Positions 1 through 6,290 of a DNA stretch of 16,118 nt are shown piece by piece. A program made the position numbers and the translations under genes. The stretch is from CAZPMO01 sp964587515. GTDB taxonomy: Bacteria > Pseudomonadota > Alphaproteobacteria > MPNO01. A model generated the notes under the pieces. It ran no database searches. It was not told the origin of the DNA and was given only the letters and a program-made list of their open reading frames with translations. The stretch is taken from the NCBI GenBank assembly GCA_964587515.1, contig CAZPMO010000111.1, forward strand, positions 1 through 16,118, read 5' to 3'. Positions within the stretch are counted from its first letter, which is position 1, and each line of letters opens with the position of its first letter.

Positions 1-87
1 GAGCAGGCTTGGACGTGAATAACCTAGCGAGACTCCACAACTAGGAAAGCTTTCGGCCGCCTAATGCGATCCCCCTGGTTCCCGCCC

Positions 88-117
88 TCGACAGCCATGG
101 TGTCCAATCGGTAGAAT
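88..117 (+). promoter_or_regulatory. Putative sigma70-type promoter of the DUF1326-cupin-OCD operon
   Basis: TCGACA (88-93) matches TTGACA at 5 of 6 positions. It is followed after 18 bases by TAGAAT (112-117), 5 of 6 to TATAAT. Transcription would start near 124, leaving a leader of about 37 bases before the ATG at 161. The rest of 1-160 shows no gene I can support. This is motif matching by eye only. Confidence 0.45.
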
Positions 118-160
118 TTTCGGATGCGGTCTTATGGCGGTCTGGGGGAGGATTGGCGGG

Positions 161-829
161 ATGGCTGATCAATGGGTATTCAAGAACGAGACCTATGATA
201 ACTGCAACTGCGAGATAAACTGCGGTTGCCAGTTTAATTTGCCGAGCACATACGGCTATTGTCAGTCGGCCTTTATCGGCAACATCGTCGAAGGCAATTT
301 CAATCAGACATCGCTGGCCGGGCTGAATTGGGCGGCGCTTTACAAATGGCCCGGCGAAATCGCCGATGGCGATGGCCAGCGCCAGATCGTCATCGACGAG
401 CGGGCCGACGACGCGCAGCGGGCCGCGCTCGAGACGATCGTCTCGGGGCAGGCATGCGCGCCCGCGAGCAATTTCTTTTCCGTCTTCGCCTCCACTTGCG
501 CCGAATTCTTCGACACCCTGTTTCTGCCGATCGACCTCGAGGCGGACCTCGAAGGCAGAACGGCGCGGGTTGAAATACCGGGGATCCTGAAGAGCAGCGG
601 GCGTCCGAAAATCAACGCGTTCAACGGTGAGCCGTTCCACATCGCGCTGGCGCGCCCCAGCGGCAGTTTCGAGTTCACCTACGCGGAACTCGGGCTGGGC
701 ACGACCTCGGTGACGGGCGATATGGAGATGGCGTTCGAAGAGTCATGGGCGCATTTTTGCGTTCACCATTTCAATCAGGATGGCCTGATCCGCGAAAGGT
801 CGCGGCTCACCGCATGGCTTGGTCCGTGA
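161..829 (+). CDS. DUF1326 family cysteine-rich protein
   Basis: The protein is 222 residues and no enzymatic role is established for the family. The N-terminus has the Cys cluster CNCEINCGCQF (Cys15, 17, 21, 23) plus Cys34, which is the hallmark I associate with DUF1326. Further Cys residues lie at about 99, 113 and 200, and two adjacent His at about 202-203. Metal or thiol chemistry is therefore plausible but inferred. There is no signal peptide or membrane segment. I chose the ATG at 161 over the in-frame ATG at 134 because GGGGGAGG (144-151) sits 9 bases upstream, and 134 would lie only about 10 bases from the predicted transcription start. It is the first gene of a probable three-gene operon, with the cupin gene 48 bases downstream. 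The family assignment is fairly sure; the function is unknown. Confidence 0.8.
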   Translation: MADQWVFKNETYDNCNCEINCGCQFNLPSTYGYCQSAFIGNIVEGNFNQTSLAGLNWAALYKWPGEIADGDGQRQIVIDERADDAQRAALETIVSGQACAPASNFFSVFASTCAEFFDTLFLPIDLEADLEGRTARVEIPGILKSSGRPKINAFNGEPFHIALARPSGSFEFTYAELGLGTTSVTGDMEMAFEESWAHFCVHHFNQDGLIRERSRLTAWLGP

Positions 830-877
830 CCGGTTGAGGGCAATTCCGGAAGAACCGGACCATCCAGGGAAATCACC

Positions 878-1252
878 ATGGCGGAATTCAGGCTCATGCA
901 TCTGGCGGACATGCCGACAAACCCCATGAAGGGCGGGCGCGGCGTCCAGGTCAGGCTGGTCGACGGCGAGTGCGGCGCGGAGAAACTCGACGTCCATCTG
1001 AACCGGCTGGATGCGCAGGAGCCCGGCGGGCGCACCCACCATCACAGCCAGGCCGATAATGTCTATATCGTGAAATCCGGCGAAGGGGAGCTGGTGGTCG
1101 AGGGCGTCGCCTACACGATCCGCGAGGACGATATCGTCTATATCCCCGCCGGCCAAAAACATTCGCTCACCAACAGGAGCGACGAGCCGTTCGAGATATT
1201 CGAGATTTACGCCCCGGCCGGCGACCGGTTCGATTACGTGGAAGACGATTGA
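878..1252 (+). CDS. Small single-domain cupin protein
   Basis: This 124-residue protein is a conserved beta-barrel (cupin_2-like) that would bind a divalent metal. Motif 1 is visible as HHH (54-56) ending at Gly68. Motif 2 is IPAGQKHSLTN, with Pro90, Gly92, His95 and Asn99. At the usual motif-1 glutamate position there is Asn61 (Asp60 is adjacent), so metal coordination may be altered. The ATG at 878 is preceded by CAGGGAAATCACC, an acceptable ribosome site. The cyclodeaminase-like gene starts 15 bases after the stop, so the two are probably co-translated. Proteins like this can be isomerases, dioxygenases or ligand-binding proteins; the sequence does not say which. Confidence 0.82.
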   Translation: MAEFRLMHLADMPTNPMKGGRGVQVRLVDGECGAEKLDVHLNRLDAQEPGGRTHHHSQADNVYIVKSGEGELVVEGVAYTIREDDIVYIPAGQKHSLTNRSDEPFEIFEIYAPAGDRFDYVEDD

Positions 1253-1267
1253 GGAAAAGGCGAAACC

Positions 1268-2311
1268 ATGGCCAGCGAAAATGAAGGGGTGCTGTTCCTT
1301 CCCTATGCCGACACCGTCGATCTGCTGAACGCCGGGGAGGCGCTGCGCATCGCCGAGGACGTCTACCGCATGCAGAACGTCGGCGCGGTGACGGCGTCCA
1401 GCCCGCCCAGCTTCAGGCTCGACGCGGGCGCGCCGTTTCACAATCACTGGCACGTGAAATGCGCGCTGCTGACGGAAATACCGATCACCGGCGTGCGCCT
1501 ATACAACTATTTCGACGACGGCGACCGCAACACGGTGGGGCAACTCGAATGCGGCCGCTATATCATCCTCGCCGATCCCAACACCGGCACGAGCCTGGCC
1601 ATCGTCGAGGAACACTGGACCTACGCCATCCGCAGCGCCGCCGCGACGTTATTGCCGCTGAAATGGCTGGGGCCGAAAAATCCCAGGATCGTCGGGCTGG
1701 TCGGCGTCGGCACCATGGCCGCCAATTCGCTGCGCTGTCTGATGGAGCTCTATGACGGCATCGGGGATGGTATCGAGGAAATCCGCTGCACGTCGCGCCG
1801 GCCGGCAACCCGCGAAGCCTTCGCCGCCAAGTGGTCGGAAAAGCTCGGCATCAAAATCGTTCCCATGGCGACCATCGAAGAGGTGGTCGCCGACGCCGAT
1901 ATCGGCATCGGCTGTTCCACCTCGGACGAGATCATGTGCCGCGAGGCGTGGCTCAAACCCGGCGCCACCTATATCTCCTTCGCGCGCCGGGAATTCGAGC
2001 CCGAAGGCTGGGTCAAACTGGACAAGGTGGTGATCGACGACTGGGAAATGAACATGAAACTGGAGCATTTCCGGAACGCGGCGGAGACCGGCGTGTTTAC
2101 CGAGAGCGATCTGCACGGCGAGATACACCAGCTCGCCAGCGGCCAGGTGGCGGGCCGCGAAAGCGACGCCGAGCGAATCCTGATCCACACCACCGGACTG
2201 GTGGCGCACGACATCGCCATGTGCCATTTCGTCTACCGGAAAGCGCTGGAAAAAGGCCTCGGCATCCGCCTGCCCTTCACCGGCATCGGCAGCCCCGGGC
2301 CGGCGGATTAG
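1268..2311 (+). CDS. Ornithine cyclodeaminase/mu-crystallin family protein
   Basis: This 347-residue protein has the usual length of the OCD/mu-crystallin family. These are NAD(P)-dependent enzymes acting on amino or imino acids (ornithine or alanine, ketimine reduction, opine-type reactions). The substrate-side half has HVKCALL with Lys64 and TYAIRSAAAT with Arg122, positions that usually contact the carboxylate. A Rossmann nucleotide-binding segment follows, with GVGTMA at 146-151. VVIDDWE carries Asp257, the likely equivalent of the catalytic Asp in ornithine cyclodeaminase. The protein appears intact. The start at 1268 has a strong AGGAAAAGG ribosome site. It is the last gene of the operon, and its TAG stop lies inside a palindrome. 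The exact substrate is not predictable; a true ornithine cyclodeaminase is only one option. Confidence 0.88.
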   Translation: MASENEGVLFLPYADTVDLLNAGEALRIAEDVYRMQNVGAVTASSPPSFRLDAGAPFHNHWHVKCALLTEIPITGVRLYNYFDDGDRNTVGQLECGRYIILADPNTGTSLAIVEEHWTYAIRSAAATLLPLKWLGPKNPRIVGLVGVGTMAANSLRCLMELYDGIGDGIEEIRCTSRRPATREAFAAKWSEKLGIKIVPMATIEEVVADADIGIGCSTSDEIMCREAWLKPGATYISFARREFEPEGWVKLDKVVIDDWEMNMKLEHFRNAAETGVFTESDLHGEIHQLASGQVAGRESDAERILIHTTGLVAHDIAMCHFVYRKALEKGLGIRLPFTGIGSPGPAD

Positions 2312-2343
2312 AGCATGATCCTATTTGGTTGGATCATGCTCTA
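2309..2343. repeat. Perfect 13-bp palindrome shared by two convergent genes
   Basis: TAGAGCATGATCC (2309-2321) pairs perfectly with GGATCATGCTCTA (2331-2343) around a 9-base loop. The first three bases are the stop codon of the cyclodeaminase-like gene, and the last three, read on the minus strand, are the stop codon of the hydrolase. There is no U-tract, so it could be a bidirectional terminator of the hairpin-only type or mRNA 3'-end protection. The GAGCATGATC arms match a mobile intergenic palindrome I remember from Rhizobiales; that match is from memory, not a search. Confidence 0.75.
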
Positions 2344-3228
2344 AGGGGCGTTTGTCATCCAGCTGCGCACGGTCCGGATCCATTTGTTGTCCGGGCTGGC
2401 CAGCGCGAGATTTGAGCGGTAGTGATCGATGTCGGCGAACTCGTCCGATGCAAGGGCGCAGTCCTCGGCGCCAAGCGCGTCCACCATGTCCTTGCTGGAT
2501 TGGACGACGTGGGCGAAATCCTCGGACGCCCATGAGATATGGAACGGCGTCCGGTTGCCCTTCGCATAGTGCAGCGGTTCGGCGAGAAGCTCGTCTTCGG
2601 GACGGTCGTACATCAGATCGCCATAGGTCTTGCCGCTGTCGCCGGGCGCCGGAACGTCGTGCTTGTAGCGGTAGCCGGCGCTGGCCGAGAAGCATGCCTT
2701 GATGATGTCTTGGGGCAGGCCGTAGGGCGCATAAAGTTCGCGGCGCAGCGTAATCAGCGAGGCCAGCGTCCCGCCGACCGACCAGCCGCCGGCGAAAATC
2801 CGGCCGGTGTCGCCGCCATAGTCCGCGATGTTGCGCCATACCCAGTCCAGGGCCGAGACGGCGTCGTCAAGCGGCGCCGGGAATTTCACATCGGGCGCGA
2901 GCCGGTACGACGCCGAGATAAATATCGCCGGCAGGTCGACGATGTTCGGCGCCATGAAACCGTTCCATTCCTTGTAACCGTGCTGCCAGGCGCCGCCGTG
3001 GAAATAGAGCAGGACCGGCACGTCCCGCGCGCCTTCATCATCGGGAAGATACAGATCCAGCTTCTGGTAATAATCCGGGCCAAACGGGATATCGATCACG
3101 GTCCGGCAGCGCGCCGCGCCCTCGCGCGACGTCGCCAGCGCCCGTTCACCGTATTCGATCGCCGGTCCCGGCGCGCGGGTATTCGCGGCGGTCCTCGGCG
3201 ATTGCGGCTTTAGATCATCAAAGCTCAT
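2341..3228 (-). CDS. Alpha/beta hydrolase (HSL/arylformamidase-like esterase)
   Basis: This is a 295-residue alpha/beta-hydrolase. The oxyanion-hole motif HGGAW is at 77-81. The nucleophile elbow is G-W-S-V-G with Ser150. An acidic pair, Glu236-Asp237 in WASEDF, and His269 in DIDHYRSN complete a plausible triad. The HGGxW signature is typical of the HSL-like esterase and kynurenine-formamidase-like group, so an ester or amide bond of a small molecule is the likely target. No signal peptide is seen, so it should be cytoplasmic. The ATG at 3228 has GAGGG about 7 bases upstream. The reading frame stays open upstream through the oxidase gene, but that extension is a high-GC shadow. It lies 20 bases downstream of the hydroxy-acid oxidase, so the two probably form one transcript. 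Confidence 0.85.
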   Translation of the reverse strand: MSFDDLKPQSPRTAANTRAPGPAIEYGERALATSREGAARCRTVIDIPFGPDYYQKLDLYLPDDEGARDVPVLLYFHGGAWQHGYKEWNGFMAPNIVDLPAIFISASYRLAPDVKFPAPLDDAVSALDWVWRNIADYGGDTGRIFAGGWSVGGTLASLITLRRELYAPYGLPQDIIKACFSASAGYRYKHDVPAPGDSGKTYGDLMYDRPEDELLAEPLHYAKGNRTPFHISWASEDFAHVVQSSKDMVDALGAEDCALASDEFADIDHYRSNLALASPDNKWIRTVRSWMTNAP

Positions 3229-3248
3229 GCTGCCCTCGGTCTCATGCG

Positions 3249-4469
3249 TCAGCCGCGCGCGGCGAAGTCGGCGGCGCCATAGGCAGCCGCGTGGCGCACC
3301 GGGACGGTGCGCAGCTCGGCGACGGTCCGGCAGCCGAGCTGGCCCAGCGTCGCCGAGACGTCCTCGGTCCACAGATCGATCAGATGGGCGGGGCCGCGCG
3401 CGCCCAGCGCCCCCAGGCTCCACAGGAACGCCTTGCCGGCGAACGCCGCGTCCGCGCCCAGCGCCACCGCGCGGGCCGCGTCGGCGCCGGACCTGACGCC
3501 GCTGTCGAGGATGATGGTCGCCTTGTCGCCCACGCGCTCGGCGATGGCGGGCAGCACGTCGATCGGGGCCGGCAAGGCGTCGATCTGACGCCCGCCGTGA
3601 TTGGAAACGACGATGCCGTCGACGCCCAGCGAGACCGCGCGTTCGGCGTCGTCGGGGTGGAGAACGCCCTTCAGCACCAGCGGCCCCTTCCACACCTCGC
3701 GGTAGCGCGCGATCTCGTCCCAGGTGAACGCGCCGCCGCTTTCGCGCTGGAAAAACCGGGTCGCCTCGACCAGGGATGCGCCCGGATCCATATAGGCGTT
3801 CAACGAGGCGAAGCGGGGAATGCCGTTGCGCGCTAGCGAACGCAGCCAGTGCGGCGACGACAGCGCGTCCAGGCGCAGCCGGTTGGTCAGGCGGAACGGG
3901 GTCACGATGCCGCTTTTCACCTCGCGCGGCCGGGTGGTGCGGGTCGGCGTATCGAAGGTCAGGACCAGCGCATGCACGCCGGCCGCCGCGGCGCGGCGCG
4001 TCAGATCGAGCCCGATCCTGTGGTCGTCGCGCGGGAACCGGTAAAGCTGCAGCCACAGCACGTCCGGCGCCAGCGCCGCCGCCTGTTCGATGTCGATGCC
4101 CGACAGCACGCCCAGCGTATAGGGCACGCGCGCGGCCTGGGCGGCGGTCGCGAAATATGTCTCGGCGCCCGGAAACCCGGTGCCGGGCCCGCCGATCGGC
4201 GCGATGCCGATGGGCGCGGAATAGTCGCGCCCGAACAGCTTGGTGTCGGCCGGCGGCGGCTCCACCACATTGCCGTAGCGCGGCATCATCTCGACCGCGT
4301 CCAGCGCCGCCCAGTTGCGCGCGATGCCGATATCGGCCCCGGCGCCGCCGTCCATGTATTCGAACGCGAAATTGGGCAGGATGCGGCGCGCCCGCGCCCG
4401 CAAATCATGGGCGCTGGGATAGCGCCGCTTCAGCGCAAGCCGCTCGGCCGCCGTCGATGTATCGGACAT
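3249..4469 (-). CDS. FMN-dependent alpha-hydroxy-acid oxidase/dehydrogenase
   Basis: The protein has 406 residues, within the normal range for the LldD/glycolate-oxidase/mandelate-dehydrogenase family. These FMN TIM-barrel enzymes oxidise L-2-hydroxy acids to 2-keto acids. By comparison with glycolate oxidase the active-site set is complete: Tyr38 (EYMDGGA), Tyr143 (QLY), Asp173 (FDTP), Lys267 (VLKGVL), and His291 with Arg294 (SNHGGRQID). The phosphate-binding LDSGVRSG is at 321-328. There is no cytochrome domain and no obvious membrane segment. The start at 4469 is preceded by GAAGGA, and longer upstream in-frame options cross repeat sequence. The esterase gene follows after 20 bases. The substrate (lactate, mandelate, glycolate or another hydroxy acid) cannot be decided from the sequence. 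Confidence 0.9.
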   Translation of the reverse strand: MSDTSTAAERLALKRRYPSAHDLRARARRILPNFAFEYMDGGAGADIGIARNWAALDAVEMMPRYGNVVEPPPADTKLFGRDYSAPIGIAPIGGPGTGFPGAETYFATAAQAARVPYTLGVLSGIDIEQAAALAPDVLWLQLYRFPRDDHRIGLDLTRRAAAAGVHALVLTFDTPTRTTRPREVKSGIVTPFRLTNRLRLDALSSPHWLRSLARNGIPRFASLNAYMDPGASLVEATRFFQRESGGAFTWDEIARYREVWKGPLVLKGVLHPDDAERAVSLGVDGIVVSNHGGRQIDALPAPIDVLPAIAERVGDKATIILDSGVRSGADAARAVALGADAAFAGKAFLWSLGALGARGPAHLIDLWTEDVSATLGQLGCRTVAELRTVPVRHAAAYGAADFAARG

Positions 4470-4567
4470 CCGCGTATCCTTCGTTGCAATGGCCCGGCTA
4501 TTGATTCCACGACCGACCCGACGCCTCAAACGATTTGTCCCGGCGTTTCGCCCGTCAGGCTCCCTCA

Positions 4568-4606
4568 TCACCCCGGCCTTCGCTCCTGAAGCGGAGGCCG
4601 AGGTGA
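4568..4606. repeat. Inverted repeat TCACCCCGGCCT/AGGCCGAGGTGA
   Basis: TCACCCCGGCCT (4568-4579) faces AGGCCGAGGTGA (4595-4606), a 12-bp stem with one mismatch and a 15-base loop. A related TCACCCCGGCC block begins near 4815, with GGGGTGA facing it near 4856, so this gap holds two partial copies of the same kind of element. Such TCACCCCGG repeats are familiar intergenic palindromes in alphaproteobacteria (from memory). It lies upstream of the oxidase gene on the minus strand. Confidence 0.55.
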
Positions 4607-4640
4607 CAAACGGGGGTGTAGCGCGCGCGTGACCGAAGTT

Positions 4641-4752
4641 GGATTTGAAACACAGAGGACGCAGAGGGTCACAGAGGCACACAGAGGAAACACAATCAAA
4701 ACTTCTTCTCTGTGTATTCCTCTGTGACCCTCTGTGCTCTCTGTGTTGAATC
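4641..4752. repeat. Long inverted repeat built of CACAGAGG units
   Basis: The left arm (about 4641-4689) and right arm (about 4704-4752) are near-perfect reverse complements over roughly 45 bases, separated by a short A-rich loop. Each arm is itself made of three or four short direct units of the CACAGAGG(A/G) type. Read on the minus strand the arms encode NTESTEGHRG-like peptide. I recognise that as a spurious hypothetical-protein signature found in many unrelated genomes. It is not a CRISPR array: there are no constant-length spacers. No other gene is visible in 4470-4915. Confidence 0.8.
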
Positions 4753-4915
4753 CCTTCACGCGATGCACCGAAAAAAACCCACCGCGTTTCCCCGCTGCTC
4801 CAAGCCCCCCTTCGTCACCCCGGCCCTCGCGCAACCATCGGATCGACGGCGCGCTGGGGTGAGGATTTTTGGGAGGACGTAACCGGCGGGCGACGGTCTG
4901 TGAGGTGAGATAGGT

Positions 4916-5347
4916 ATGGGCAACTACTGGGATAAGGTACTGAAACTCGGTGCATACGACTATGACCCAGAGACCATATCGACAAAGCTCAACAAGCGGC
5001 TTTTTCCCTTCAACCCGGAAAAAGTCGAAACTATTATTTCAATTTATAATCCTCTGAGGTTTGGAAGAGAATACAAGGAAGAGTTCCAAAGTTCAAAAAA
5101 TTGCAACGTGTACTTGCATGGAAATCTCACGAACATTAATCGCAGCCCACATAATTCCTATATCGAAAGCGTCACGATCAGGACGCTTAACAACAAGCGG
5201 TTTTCGGTTCGGGCCAAGCATTACGTGATGGCGCTCAGCGGATTCGAAAATCCGCGTTTGATGCTTATATCCAACGACATCGAACCCCGTGGCCTGGGTA
5301 ACGGCAATGATCTGGTCGGCCGGTATTTCATGGAGCACATCTGGTAG
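4916..5347 (+). pseudogene. GMC oxidoreductase fragment, truncated at both ends
   Basis: The 143-residue frame matches only the middle of a GMC-family FAD oxidoreductase (normally about 500-600 residues). The recognisable parts are PLRFGREY (46-53), the strand around NCNVYLHGNLTNI, and MALSGFENPRLMLISN with GLGNGNDLVGRYFMEH (105-141). These correspond to the conserved GG-I-E-N-x-R-L-L-L ... LVGRYFMEH block. The N-terminal FAD-binding GxGxxG region and the C-terminal His/Asn catalytic region are both absent. The frame stops three codons after FME, exactly where the sequence switches to the antisense of a ParB-domain gene. The ATG is probably an internal Met that happens to be open. Composition is AT-rich, unlike the flanks. 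I call it a remnant, not a working enzyme. Confidence 0.78.
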
Positions 5348-6090
5348 GCGCGTTTGGCATCGTTGTCCCAAATGTCATCCAACGTCGTTTTTTTGGAAAT
5401 CAGGTCTTTCGCTATTCTCTCGAGCGCTGACAAAACTTTTTCTTCACCGTGCGTGAATTTGAGTTTGTTTCCTTCAACTGCGATGCCTGCACGGTTACGA
5501 AATTGCTCTGCCGAGAGCAGTCTATTCATGTTCGCGCGGGGGATACGGTCGTTTGTTGCTAGTCTGCTCGCTGAATGAAGTAATTTTTCGATTTCTTCCG
5601 CAACATTGATCCTTGTTTTTTTGCCCGTGCGTTTCACGAAATTCGATTTTGCTTCCGCATCCCACTGGCTTTGCCCGACACCACTTTGTTGTCCAGTATG
5701 CCGCCGATAAAGAATTTCATCGAGACGTTCACGATCATTTTCAACCTGACACTGAATTTTGGTTGGGAACTGCCCATTCCATTGAGATCTCAGTTCGGAG
5801 AAAAATTTTGCCCAGTCTTGAGACGGTGACTTTTGGGGTTTTTGAAGTAATTTGAGGGCGGTCGTTCGCCTATTGCCGTCATAGACAACATACTTGCCGT
5901 CTTCTAGCGAGACGAGGGGTGGCTCATATATTTCCCCAGAGATTACAATGTCCTTAGAAAGGTTTCGCATATGCCGTGTTCGGTGTTTTAGGAGCCATTC
6001 GACTGCGGCTTCTTCGCTCATGAGCTCGCCATGTCGATCATTGCACCGATTGACCAGCAAGCTATTCAAATTAATACTTTGTACCTTCAT
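5221..6090 (-). pseudogene. ParB N-terminal-domain protein, C-terminally truncated and fused to antisense DNA
   Basis: The frame codes for 289 residues. The N-terminus is a ParB/Spo0J-like domain: INLNSLLVNRCNDRHGE (6-22), then VVYDGNRRTTALKLL (68-82), which is the ParB box with G-N-R-R. A HTGQQSGVGQSQWDAEAK segment (131-148) is typical of stand-alone ParB-domain proteins found in defence and mobile regions. Homology plausibly ends at DDIWDNDAKRAY (about 238-249). From about residue 250 (base 5341) the protein is only the complement of the GMC fragment, so the native C-terminus is lost. I chose the ATG at 6090, which has a weak GAGAA upstream; a longer form would need a TTG at 6186. Codon use is AT-rich. 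It is probably non-functional, although the DNA-binding-like domain itself is intact. Confidence 0.72.
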
Positions 6091-6202
6091 TGGCCATTCT
6101 CGCGAGTACGGTGGAGCAGCATTACTTGATAATTTCTGCCAGAAACCCCAATCCCGCACGTCCACTTCAATGCAGATGGGATGCAACCATTACAAATATT
6201 TT

Positions 6203-6229
6203 TTTTCAGAATACAAGCAAAAGTATCAT
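6203..6229 (+). promoter_or_regulatory. Possible promoter ahead of the CocE-like gene
   Basis: TATCAT (6224-6229) is 5 of 6 to TATAAT, in an A/T-rich stretch. A weak -35, TTTTCA (6203-6208), lies 15 bases upstream, which is short spacing. This would give a leader of about 55 bases before the ATG at 6291. The assignment is weak and rests only on motif matching. Confidence 0.22.
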
Positions 6230-6290
6230 ACCGTGTTTGTTCGCGGGTTTGGACACCTTTTGTCAATGCAGATTTAGGGGAGGGGACGGC

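Noticed and set aside
3229..4056. N-terminal extension of the esterase to 571 residues
   Set aside because: The extension is Arg/Ala-rich out-of-frame reading of the oxidase gene; the ATG at 3228 has its own ribosome site and the domain begins after it.
4649..4746. CACAGAGG units considered as a CRISPR array
   Set aside because: Units are 8-10 bases, spacers are not constant, the arms are inverted to each other, and no cas gene is nearby.
4568..4834. An 88-codon minus-strand open frame across the CACAGAGG repeat
   Set aside because: Its peptide is just a translation of the repeat arms, a known type of spurious protein prediction.
6091..6186. Longer ParB-domain protein starting at a TTG at 6186
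   Set aside because: There is no ribosome site, it needs a rare start codon, and the ParB domain begins right after the ATG at 6090. A remnant of another gene here cannot be excluded.
6090..6290. N-terminal extension of the CocE-like protein by 67 residues
   Set aside because: The added segment is AT-rich with no similarity to the family, and AGGGGAGGGG directly precedes the ATG at 6291.
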